64,000 bases of DNA from assembly GCA_026261815.1 (NCBI GenBank), contig JAMPIT010000437.1:1054001-1118000 (forward strand). Reading direction: 5' to 3'. Position 1 is the stretch's first letter. Every line of letters starts with the position of its first letter. A model generated the notes under the pieces. That model made no database searches. It had not been told where the DNA came from and worked only from the letters and a program-made list of their open reading frames with translations. The position numbers and the translations under genes are program-made. Positions 13,201-25,200 of this stretch are shown piece after piece. The stretch comes from Monarcha castaneiventris obscurior (taxonomy: Eukaryota; Chordata; Aves; Passeriformes; Monarchidae).

Positions 13201-16200
13201 GCATCCCAGTGTGCTGCTCCTGCCTGGGCTGAGCTTCCAGCTCCTCCTTTGGGTGAGTTTCCTCCAGGTGAGCCTTTAATTGAGGATCTGCACAGCCAGG
13301 CCCTGGTGTGAGGCTCTCTCCTCGATGCTGGATCCAAAATGAGCTCGTGATCCCAGGGAAAAACAAGGTCACGCTTTTCACGTGTTTAATTCAGGGCGGA
13401 TCCCGCCTTTGGATTCCTGTTGATTTTGGGAGAATGCTGAGGCAGCCTCCACCGAGGTGATGGGCCCTGACTGCAGGGAAACGAGCAGGACAAAAGCACC
13501 ATCCCCAAACCCAATCCCATGTACAAAAGCTCGCAGCTGGCTACAGAAATGGGTGTTCTGTGAGCCCAGAGGGGTCGGGCGCTGCTTTTGCCCTTTGCTC
13601 TGGGGATCAGATTCACACAGCCCTGGCTCCCTCCGTGCTCAGCACCAGCCCCTGTGCCAGAGCTCTGTGTGGCACCGTCCCTGCCAGGAGCAGGACAGGG
13701 AGCACGCAGGGCTGGCAGCAGCAGAGGCTGGGGGGCTCAACCAGGAGCCCTTTGCTCCTGCAGAGGTGACATTCCTGCTGGCAGTGGCCCTGTCCAGGGC
13801 TGGGGTTTGCTTTGGCACTGAGCATCACACCCTGCTGGGCTCGGAGTGTGAAGGAAACGGAGCCAAACCGGGGTGTAAGGCAGGAATTCCCATTAAAGGT
13901 GAGGATATCCAGTTGGAAAACTGTTTTTCAAGGCAGAAGGGAGCAAGGTGGTGGGCAAGGGGCAGGAGTGGGAGGTGTCTGTCCCTGAGTCCTGGGGCAG
14001 GGGATGCCTTTGTAAACCATGAGCTGGGATAGGTGAGAGAGAGACAGGAACTTGGAATGGGGAAAAGGAGCAATTTAAGAAATATATCTCTTTCTCCAGT
14101 ATATTTTTCTTCCCCAATGCGTGTGTTGGCTGAGGTTGTGAATCATCCTTGGCTGTTGTTTTAAATGCCAAATGTGCCTTGTGCTTTTTTTGCCTTTTTT
14201 TTTGATTTCCAAGGGGAGTGGAGCAGCCTGTGCCACGCTGTGCCTCTGCCTTGGCTGTGGGAGCCTTCCCTGCTCCTGACTCCTGAAGCAGAGCCCCTCC
14301 CTTCCCCAGCCACACCCGATGCTTTAGAACTCACCTTGCCGAGCCAAAACTCACATCCCTGCCTGTTTTTTGTGATGATCATGGAAAAAAACCCCCCAAG
14401 GATTCCCCTCCCGTGTGCTCCTGCTGATGCTCCTGTCCCCAGCCCCTCTGTCCCCCAGCAGGGTCTGGGAGCACAGGGTGGACACAGAGGGGCCTTGGGC
14501 AGGGCCATCCAGTACCACAGATATTTATTCCTTGCTTTTAAAGGGCTTTGAGCTGCTTGTTATTCTCACTCGAGCCATTGAGAGCTCCCGGGCTGCTCTC
14601 CCTGTGCCCAAAGCCCTGAGCATGTGGTCACTCTGTGGGACAGGGGTTGTGTCAGAAGGTGAATTCCAGAGAGGATGTGCACTCCGTGGGGAAGATAAAC
14701 AATTCCCTTTCTTCTCACCTGTGCACCTGGGTGCTGCTCATGCAAAAGAAAAAAAAAATCCCTTTGAGATAAACAGTCTCAACCCATTTTTTTGGTACAA
14801 ACAAATTTTAATGTATTCCTGGAAAAATAACACCTCCGAAGCTTTAACATGGCAATCAGGCTTCATTTGGTTATTTTTTTATCTGCATGAAGAAGCTTAA
14901 AGATAAAACGAAAGCAGGTTTCAGTTTTATCTTTGTTGTGCAGGACCAGAGCATTCAAACTCCAATAATAAGAGAAAATACCTCTTCTGAGGTCTGCAGA
15001 CAGCAAGGTGTAGGAGGGGTAGCTCCTGCCTCGTTATAATTGTCCTTATAGAGCTGAAGAAAATATAAAATTAGCTGGAAAATGTGTGCTCTTTGCTCAT
15101 TTATTTAATTTCCATTTCCTCTCTGATCTGTGGCAAACTTGGCTTTCCCAGCTCGGGTTGTTCTGCAGGAAATCAGGAGTTGCAGTTTGAACTCACACTT
15201 TGTGCATCTTTAAATAGCTTTATTTGCACTCAGAGAAACCTGACGTATTAAAAAATTCAGACTGACCTTTTTTTGAGGGAAAGGGAGCAAGATTCCCCTG
15301 CCAGAGATGATGACTGTGGCTGTGCTCTGAGCAGGGCTGATCAAAGCTGCCCGAGCGTGAGCAGCCGGCGCTGCCCCGGCTCTGCCTCTGCTGGAGTTCG
15401 TGTCCCAGCACCGAGGGACCCACTCCCTCTTTGATCAGGGCCTGGGAGCATCTTGTGCATCTTTTCAAGTGCAGGCAGCCAGGGAAGGTGGAATTTCTGC
15501 CCCTCTGCAGCATCAGAGCTCGGCCCCTCAGTGGCACTGCGGAGTCTGTCCCGTCCACATCCCGATTCACCGTGGGCTGGGCTGGGCTGGGACTCCCCCA
15601 GTGCCACCCCTGCCCTGGGCTGGGACACCTTGCACTGTCCCAGGCTGCTCCAAACCCACCCAGCCTGGCCCTGGACACTGCCAGGGATGGGGAAATCTCA
15701 CTGGATTTTCCAGCTTGGAGCTTGAGCCCCTCTGCCCTCCTTAAAGCATCCCTCCACAAGGGAGAATTTTCAGTTCTGGGGAGTTTTGAGAGAGCCACGT
15801 GAGCTCTGACCCACCCATTCGGTGAAAGACACCTGAATTTCTGTGGGGCTCGTGAGGAGAAGCTGTGCTGGGATCAGAGGGAGGTTGTGATGGGCTGTTC
15901 TGAGGCACAGGGGTGTCACAGCCCTGGCTTGGCTCGCTGGGCTGAGCTCAGAGCAGCAGCAATGTCTGAGCAGGGTCCCACGTGTGACCTGCTGCTCCCC
16001 CAGCTCCCTGCTGCCTCAGGAAATGTGTTCCTAAAATAAATATAAACATATAAAATATTTGTGTGGGAAATAATGTTCCTGTAGGAATTCCTGGGGGTTG
16101 GACCAGCTGACCTTTAAAGGTCCCTTCTAACCCAAACTGTTTTATGAACTGGTTAAATCCACACACTGCTTCCACCACAGGATATTTAATTTGTTTTTAT

Positions 16201-19200
16201 TTTTACCAATGATCATAAAGAGATAATGCCCCAAGTTTTCCTAATAATAGACCAGAGTCAGCAACTGAGTCTAAACTGCAGCTGCTTTAGGAGCCAGCCT
16301 GGGGAAAGCACTGCCCCTTGGCTGTGCTGGGGCTGGGCATTGGCTCCATGGAAAGGTTCCCAGGGAAAAGTCACTTTGGGTTGGAAATCTTTCCTGTCAC
16401 AAGAAATGTTTCTCTTTTTTATGTCTTGGGTGTTTTTTTGATTCTAATTTTGACTTGCAGGATGCTAAATGCTGAAGTACATATTTAAGGAGACTTTCAT
16501 TCCCCAAATGATGTGTTGTGGCAGCATCACGAATTTTTTCCAATTTGTCAAATGGAAGCTTTGGAAAATGATTTCAGGTTTGGAAAGAGCTTCAGATTTC
16601 AGGGCCTGGCAGTGTCCAAGGCCAGGCTGGACAGGGCTTGTGGCAGCCTGGGACAGTGGGAGGTGTCCCTGCCCAGGGCAGGGGTGGCACTGGATGGGCT
16701 TTAAGGTCTCTTCCAACTCAAACCATTTCATCGCTGGAATCCAGCTCTGTATTTTGGCAGCACAGCATCCCCTGGGGGGTGCCCTGAGCAGCTCCCTGTG
16801 CCACTCCCACCCTGGGAGAAGGTGCCAGCCTGTCCTGCCTGGCTGCAGGAGCTCTCTCTTGGGGCTGCACCACCCCCTGAGCCACTTCACCCCATTTTAA
16901 ACCCATTTAATCCCAGAGAGAATTTTGGTGAAGTCTCATTTTTGATGTCAAGCCCCTCTTGTAGTTACAGATTATTTTGGTTTTTTTCCAGGGACCTGGG
17001 TCACTTTTGGAGGTCAGATCTCAGATGAGGTGAGTGCTGCTCTGTGTAACTCCACTGCATGGAACAAACCCCGCTCTGGGATATTTTTAAATGAAATTGT
17101 GGCTCCTGGAACCTTCCTGCATGGAGAGACAGCAGCGAGTCACTGCACAAAGCTCTGCCACAGCTCCCTAATGAACCTGACATTTCCAGAGATGGGCTCT
17201 CATCAGCCCCATCCCCCCCTCGGGCCATCTCCTGTCCCGTGCTGTCCGGAGCAATGTCCCCTCCTTCCCACGGGCAGCGGCTCCGTTCCTGGAGCAGAAA
17301 TTGGGAACTCTTCCAGTGCGTGGCTGTAATGGGCAGCAGTTGTAAATACAGGCAGGGGCTGGGCTTGCAGAGGTGATTTATTTTTGACATAATGAGCTGA
17401 AACAAATCAAAATGAGCTCGGGTTTCCTCGGTACTTTCCCCTGGAGCAGATGGCTCCTGATCCAGGGAATCATCCTGGGAGCGCTGGGCTGCCGTGGGCT
17501 CCCCTCCAGCCCAGGTACACCACAGATGTGAGCGCCCAAGGGAGAGCAGCTGCCTTCCCCGGGACCTGGAATAACCCCCAAAATAACTCTGGCATGAGGA
17601 AAGGGGCCCAGGAGCCTGAATTCAAAGGGTTTTTGCTTTAAATTCACTTCATCTTTCACGGTAGCGCTGCTTCTCCTGGTGGATCCCCAGCTTCGATCCT
17701 GTCTCGTGGCGCTGTGGGATGTTTTGATGGTCAGTCGAGGCTTGTTTTGATGATCAGTTTGCTGCCTGGTTCTCCTGCCCTCCCTGCTCAGAATAATTCC
17801 ACGCAGAGCGGTCACGCACGGAGAAGCAGGACAGGAACACAGCCCTGTCCTGGAGGGCTGCCCTCCCTCGGGATGCTGAGCCACAGCTTCCAGCCCCTCG
17901 GGGTGCAGCATCCCCAGGGAGCAGCAGGAACCCTGGGACTCCTCTGAGGCTCCCACAAAATGACCTCCAGGCGTTTCCATGGCCCACAGCGTCTCTGGAG
18001 AGCTGCAGGACAACCTGGCGGGCAGCCAGAAGAACATTAAACTCCCCCCCGTTCTGTGTTAAACTCGAGATTCGCAGAGTATCTCCTGTAACCCTATTAA
18101 ATTCTTGGCTGCCTTCCTGACAGAAAGCTCCTGTGAGAGGAGATTAATTCCTGCCAGGCTGGGTCCAAGGGAAGTTGATGTAAATCCGTGTTTTGGTGTC
18201 TCTCTCTGCCCTGTCAGAGGTGTCCCCTGTGCAGGGGCTGTCGCAGCCCTCCCGGCTGTGCTGGAGCCTGGCTGGGCTTTTCCTGGTGCGGGATTTTCCC
18301 TGCTGGCTCGGGATCTGCTTGGTCACCCCTCACCTGTCCATCCCTGCCCCTCCAGGTGGCCGAGCAGCTGATGACCATCGCCTACGAGAGCGGCGTGAAC
18401 CTGTTCGACACGGCCGAGGTGTACGCGGCCGGCAAGTGAGTGACCACTGCCCTCAGGGCAGGGCTGTGCTCGGAAAGGGCTGCGAGAGCTGGTGCCACCC
18501 TCCCTGCCAGGGACCTGGGCTTCCCTGCGGTTTCTGCTCCCCCTTCCTGATGGATTGGGCTCTTGGAAAGCCACTCGTCCCTGGGTGGGACAGGAAAACA
18601 TTTGTATTTGGAGCACTCATAAAATAAACCCAAATAAATTAACCCAAAGCCTCTTTTACCCAGCAAAGGCTGGAGTGCAACACTTGTGCCGCTTGCTGTC
18701 GGCACGGGGAGAAAAATACCCTGAATAAATGAAAATTCAGTGCGGATCTTAACGGTGAAGGATGGCTGGGGGCTGTGGCAGCTCCGGGCACGGATCCCAG
18801 CGGGAGCCACTGCTCTCGGAGTCACTGTGGGGTGGGGAGAGCACCGTGGTGATAAACGTGGCTGGGATGGCTCCCAGGGCTCATCCCGAGCTGGGCTGGG
18901 ACAGGGAGTCCTGCTGTGGGGACGGAGCGGGGTCAGGCAGGAGCGGGCTCTGGGGAGGGGTCGGGGGGGAAAGAGGATTTGGGCTGAGGGATGGGGTCTG
19001 TCCCAGCTGGGGCTCCCTGGGGAGGGGCAGGGGGGGACAAGAGGCTTTTTGGATGGGGTCTGTCCCAGCTGGGGCTCGCTGGGGAGGGGCAGGGGGGGAC
19101 AAGAGGCTTTTTGGATGGGGTCTGTCCCAGCTGGGGCTCCCTGGGGAGGGCAGGGGAGCTGGGCAGGCCGGGCTGGGTGGTGGCCATGGCTCTGAGCACC

Positions 19201-22200
19201 CTCTGCCTCCCTCACGCCGTGCTCTTCCCGCGCAGGGCCGAGGTTATCCTGGGGAACATCCTGAAGAAGAAGGGCTGGAGGTACTGTACGGCATTCCCTG
19301 CCCCTCTGGCGAGCGGGACCCCTCGGCTTAGGGCAGTCCCTCTGGATTTTAAGAATTTCCCGCCTTGGGTGCTGCCGTGGTCTCTCAGGAGCGGCCACAC
19401 CTTCCCAGTGCCAAGGAAAAGTGCTTCCTCCTGGGTTTTTGGGTGTGCACAGTGACTCCATGAGGCTGTGACCTCCCTCTGGGGCCACCCTGTCTGAGTT
19501 AGACCCCTTGGGAGTGTGTCCATCCCCCTTGGAACCACGTCCATCCCCCTTGGGAGTGTCCATCCCCCTTGGGAGCGTGTCCATCCCCCTTGGGAGTGTG
19601 TCCATCCCCCTTGGGAGTGTCCATCCCCCTTGGGAGTGTGTCCATCCCCCTTGGGAGCATGTCCATCCCCCTTGGGAGTGTGTCCATCCCCCTTGGGAGC
19701 GTGTCCATCCCCCTTGGGAGCGTGTCCATCCCCCTTGGGAGTGTGTCCATCCCCCTTGGAACCACGTCCATCCCCCTTGGGTGTGTGTCCATCCCCCTTG
19801 GGAGCGTGTCCATCCCCCTTGGGAGTGCCCATCCCCCTTAGGAGTGTCCATCCCCCTTGGGAGCGAGTCCATCCCCCTTGGGAGTGTGCCCATCCCCTCT
19901 CCCTGCAGGAGGCAGCTGATGGGTGTTGGCACCTTATCCCTGCTGGGAATGTAGTGGATTAGGGATGCAAAGCCGTGACGAGCCTTCATCTCGGGCAGCC
20001 CGGGAGGAGATGATACCTCATTGAAATGATGCACATTAGCATACCTTGTGGAGTTTTCAGAGATTTACATAATCTTTAAAGGCCTCCCGTGTGTGCTGTA
20101 GCCAGGTTCAGCTGAAAGGGTGGGTCTAGCAGGGCTCTCTCCAAAGCCAGCATCCCTGTCTTAGGGGGGTGATTGATTATTTGGTAAGAAATATTCTGGA
20201 TGACGTGGAAGGAAAAAATTAAGTCCAATAAAAGCTGGGGAAATTGCGTTGTCCGTGTCTGGTGATGCAGCAAGGTAGCTGGAGGATGATAAATCTTTGA
20301 TTTTATATCACGTCGGCATTCATAGATTAATTCAGGTGTATCACACTCAGTTTTAATAACTCTGGGAATGCTGCACGGTAATGAGAAGCACTGGGCATGG
20401 ACAGCAGGAGGGAATAGAGCTGCAGCCCTTGGAAAAAGGGCTGGATGTTGCTCACTCAGTAATTAAAAATGTTTGAGGATTTTGGCCACTTCACTTGGAT
20501 TACCTTAGGTTTCTACCCCAGTGTCCAATCCGAACTTTCCCTGACTCCATTTCACTCCATTTCCTCGTGCCCTAACTATTTATGACCATATTTTGCCAAA
20601 ACACCTGCAGGATATTTCACTTTCCATCTTCTGAAGGAGCTAAAGCTTGGATCCCCTCAGCTGCTTACATCACGTGGAGAGGGACAAGTCCCTGTGCACA
20701 GTGGTGCCATTCCCTAATGCCTGTGGGACTTCCTGGGCTCTCAGTGACTGCCAACGTTCAAAATTCCCCCCAAACTGACACTGGTGTCTCCTCAATTTCA
20801 CAGCTGCTCTTTCCAGTCTGAGCATTCCCAGCAGAAATCCTGCTCCCAGTTTTTAGCAGTTACTGATGAGGACCACCTTGCTTGGTTACTTATATTATTA
20901 TTATCAGTATTTTCTAACAATAATATTAATTTTTCTGTTCTTTTTGCAGGAGGTCCAGTCTGGTCATAACCACAAAGCTGTACTGGGGTGGCAAGTAAGT
21001 GTGGCAGTTGCTTGTCCTGGTGTTTTCTGCTCCAGCCCTACAGCCAGGGCAGGTTAAGGGCACCTGGGGGTGCTTTGCTGCTTTCACTGTATTTCTGCTT
21101 ATTTTGCCAAGTGTTTTAAGGAGCTGGAGTTATTTACTTGGAGAGGAGAAGGCTCCAGAGAGAGCTCAGAGCCCCTTGCAGGGCCTAAAGGGGCTCCAGG
21201 AGAGCTGGAGAGGGACTGGGGACAAGGGATGGAGGGACAGGACACAGGGAATGGCTTCCCAGTGCCAGAGGGCAGGGCTGGATGGGATCTTGGGAAGGAA
21301 TTGTTCCCTGGGAGGGTGGGGAGGGGCTGGGATGGAATTCCCAGAGCAGCTGTGGCTGCCCCTGGATCCCTGGCAGTGCCCAAGGCCAGGCTGGACATTG
21401 GGGCTTGGAGCAGCCTGGGACAGTGGGAGGTGTCCCTGCCATGGCAGGGGTGGCACTGGGTGGGATTTAAGGTTCTTCCCGATCCAGCCAGTCTGTGATT
21501 CTGTAATTCTGGGGATGTTTAAATCAGAACACAAATTAGTGCTCCTGAGCTGCTGGCATCTCCCAGCCACGTTCCTGTTCTTCCCTTGCAGAGCTGAGAC
21601 GGAGAGAGGCCTTTCCAGGAAACACATCATTGAAGGTACCTGGGCTCGGGGTCGGGCCGTGCCAGGGGCTCAGGCTGGCTGTGGGGTGGGATGTATCCAG
21701 CTGGATCCCAGGGCAATGCCCTCCCGTGGGCGGGGGCTGTTTGATCCCACTGCTCCCTGTGCCAGTCCCACGCGGGGCCATTCCCAACCTCGGCTGTCAG
21801 GTGCCCAAAAGGGCCAAAGGATGGTTTTGGCTCCCCTCACAAAGGGTGAGCAGAGGGATTGCACTAAAAGCCCCCCATCAGGCCGTGCTGACCGTGGGGT
21901 TTGCTGGGGGAAGCTCTCTCTGCACACCCCCAGCCACGGCCAGGGGCGCCTGGGCTCCCTTTGGAGCCGGGAGGGACGAGGATGAGGATGTGGGCATGAT
22001 GTCAGCCTGCAGAAATAGCCTCTGGAGGGGTGCCAGGCCCCAGCTGGCACGGCTGAGGTTTGCTCTGGCGCTGTTCCTGCTCCAGTGCTGGGTTTTGCTG
22101 CCCGTTCCTCACCTGGCTCCGTGGGTCCGCATCCCGCCGAGCGCTGCCTTACTCATCCCTCGGGGCTTATTCACCCAAATTCCTGCTCCTCTTCTCCTTC

Positions 22201-25200
22201 CCACTGCTTTTTTTTTTGTCCTTTTGGATGTGTTACTGCGGGAGAGGGAGGAGAGAGCACGAACACCGTGTTCTATTTATCCACACACAAAACCTTGTCC
22301 GTGTCTGCCTGGGGTGTACCCGGAGCCGGCTCTGCGGGGCTCTGCCTGCCAGGCCTCCGGGCACACAGGCGGAGCAGTGCCCGTTCCTGTGGAATTAAGG
22401 ATCGCGTCCAGGATCAGCAGTGTCAGCTGTGACCTTGTCCCTGTGAGAGGAGCCAGCCTGGGCTGGCTGCCCGCGGTGCCGGAGCAGGAGCATCCTGCAG
22501 CTCCCGGGCTGCTCCCGGCCGGCAGCGCAGGGCTGGGGCTGCTCCCTGCAGGAATCCCGGGCCAGCCAGCCTGGGAGTGGGTGGGAAACGCTGTAGAGGG
22601 GCATTCCAGCCGTGTCCAGCTCCCAGAAGGTCCCTGGGGAGGACTCGACCCCCACCTCCTTTGCTGTGTGACCCATTAGTGCCTTCTGCCACCGCGGGAT
22701 GTGCAGAACCTACTCTTTGGGGACTCAGATGAAATCCTCTGGCTCGAGCTCCATGGAGGAGCCCAGGGAAGAAGCTCCTCATTTCTGGGCGCTGCCCACC
22801 TGGAAAATCCAGAGCTAAACCCCAAGGGAGCCCCGAGGCAGTGCCCAGGTGAGGTGGGATCAATATGGGGGACAGCAGCCCCTCTCTGGGGTGCAGGTTT
22901 GGCTCCTTTCATCCTCCTTCCTGCTCCTGACAAGGAGCATCCCTGCTGCAGGGGCAGTTTTCCCTCACAGTGACCAGCTGGGATTGCCCTGGAGAGTTTT
23001 ATCTTGGAGTGTTTGCAGGATCCAGCTGTGTTGGGATGTGACTTTCCCAGTAATGTTATGCTGGAGAAAGTTTTTCTTGTAGCATATTTTGTTGAATTTT
23101 CATCCAAATAAGCCTCAGTGAGGTGGTGGCACTAAAGGTACTCAGGGAGGTGGCAGATGTGTCACAGGCACTCCAAACCCATCCATTTTCCATTTCTTGA
23201 GGAGCTACTTCAGGAAATGACAGAAAAGCACTGGCAGCAGTTGGGATAATTTCACAGAACACCCTGCAAACAACGTTAAGGTCAATGGTAGATATTTTAT
23301 ATATATATATGTATTTATATCTATCTGTGTGCATGAGAGAGAGAGAGAAGAGGATTTTTAACAGTTATTTTCTACAAATCTTCCCAAGAACAAAATGTTT
23401 TTATGAGTGTTCATGAAGAATGAGTCAAAATAGAGCAGGCTGAAAATGTTTGCTGAATTTTGAGATGGATAAAATGCCCATCCTCTGCTCACCCTCTCTC
23501 ATACACTCATCCATAGATACATAAATATATCTGTAGGGGTTTGATGCCATCTCCCATCAGATCCTCACAGGAAGGCTCTCAGAACCTGGACATTCACAGA
23601 CTGAGCTGCAAAGGGCCTTGGCTTGCTCTGCCAAAGTCCCTCTGCAGTGTGGGTGGGCACAGCTCACCCTGACAAGGTAAAGCCCTCCCTGGTGCTTTAC
23701 CTGCTCTTTGTGAGGCACCGACCCCAGTGCCACCGTCCTTCCCTCTGGGATTGCATCCCTGGAATGTCCCCCTGGGGCCGGGCATCAGGAGCTGGGACTG
23801 GAGCACAGGAGGCTCTGTGGCAAAATTCAGATTGAATTAACTGCAAACAGGAGCAGGGCACTGGAATAGTCCCTGGCAGCTGCCTCTGCTGGGCTGACAT
23901 GAGCACACTTGGTACCCACGGGCTGGTCAGCCCACATCCTGGGAATTCTGAAATAAAGCAGGTTCTTGTGGAAGGAGGGGTTCTGCATGTGGCCAGTTTG
24001 GTGCTTTCTTCTTCATGTGGCATCGGGACATGGGACAACATTATTCAGCATCCCTCTCATATCCTAAGTGGCTCTGTGTGTGTGTGTGTACACATATATA
24101 TAAATATATATATTTAAATACACCAAGCTGTATTTGAGTCCCATTTTGGCTCTGTTCTGTGGCTCCCTCTGACCCTGCCTGCCCTTGTCTCTGCTTTCCC
24201 ATTCCCAGGGCTGAAGGCTTCTCTCCAGAGGCTGCAGCTGGAATATGTGGACGTGGTCTTCGCCAACCGGCCGGACAACAACACCCCCATGGAAGGTTGG
24301 TGGGAGCTGCAGTCAAAGGTTTTAACGTGCCTGATCCTGGCTTAGGGGCTTAGACTGAGGAGGGCAGGAGATGAAAAACAATTTGTAATTAAACGTTCAG
24401 GTGGGGCAGTTAAATTATGAAATATCTCATTTGTGGTGTCCTGTCCATGGAAGATGTCCCTGCCCAAGGCAGAGAGCTGGAATTAGATGTTATTTTAGCT
24501 CTCTCCCAGCCCATTCAAGGTTTCTATGTCCACCCTGCCATGACACGAATTTGTACGTTTGGGAAGGAAATGGAAGTTTCCTTTATGTCTCAGGAGTGGC
24601 TTTAATATTTGGAATATTTCCTTTTCCTGATTCCTTCAGCTGAAGTGGGTTTGTGTTTGGATTTAAGGCAGGTGTCCCTCTCAGATGGCTGCAGGGGATG
24701 GTCCATGGGAATCAAACAGACCTGGAGCTCCATGTCAGGAGCCCTGACACCCATTTCCTTGCTGAGCATGGGGCTGTGCCCCCCCCCAGTGCCAGCAGCT
24801 GCAGATCAGGGACCGCCCTGGCATTTTAGGAGCAGTGCAGCTTTCTCAGGAGCTGCTGAGGTCAAGGAAGATGCCATGTTGTGTCTGGGAGGGAGGAGTG
24901 ACCTCTCTGCTCAGTCACTTGTCACTGAGCAGTGTGGATGGGATTCCCGTGCCCACAGCACAGCTGATCCCACGTTCCCAGCGTTGCAGGCGCCGCGGAT
25001 CCCGCTGGCAGCGCCGGCCCTGGCAGCCGGGCACGGGCTGTGGCGCCCGGTGAAGCTCGAGCAGGGTGAGAAAAGGGACATTTTTGTTATGAATGGCGTG
25101 GTGGAGATACTTCCCGTGTTCTTCCTGCCTTTTTTATGGTTCACCTACTAAGCCACTTCCATCCCAGAGCATCTGCTGGGCCATCTGTCGGTGCTGTGCT

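Larger units (their letters stand above)
10214..16991 (+). other. KCNAB1: KCNAB1 intron (6.8 kb)
   Basis: It holds CR1 fragments at 11545-11655, 12446-12660, 15590-15700, 16082-16147 and 16600-16735 and a short 11-bp repeat at 10457-10496. An AT-rich stretch near 10,900-11,520 includes a tandem duplication of about 17 bp (CTAATTATGAATCTAAG) around 11,254-11,290. Nothing coding was seen. Confidence 0.6.
21636..24208 (+). other. KCNAB1: KCNAB1 intron (2.6 kb)
   Basis: GC-rich at first (21,640-22,680), then AT-rich with two microsatellites (23297-23350 and 24074-24122). No gene or CR1 copy was recognised. Confidence 0.5.

Noticed and set aside
18382..20034. 550-codon minus-strand ORF rich in [12 protein letters not shown] repeats
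   Set aside because: It is the translation of the 21-bp minisatellite antisense to KCNAB1. There is no family match, and it runs across a real exon on the other strand.
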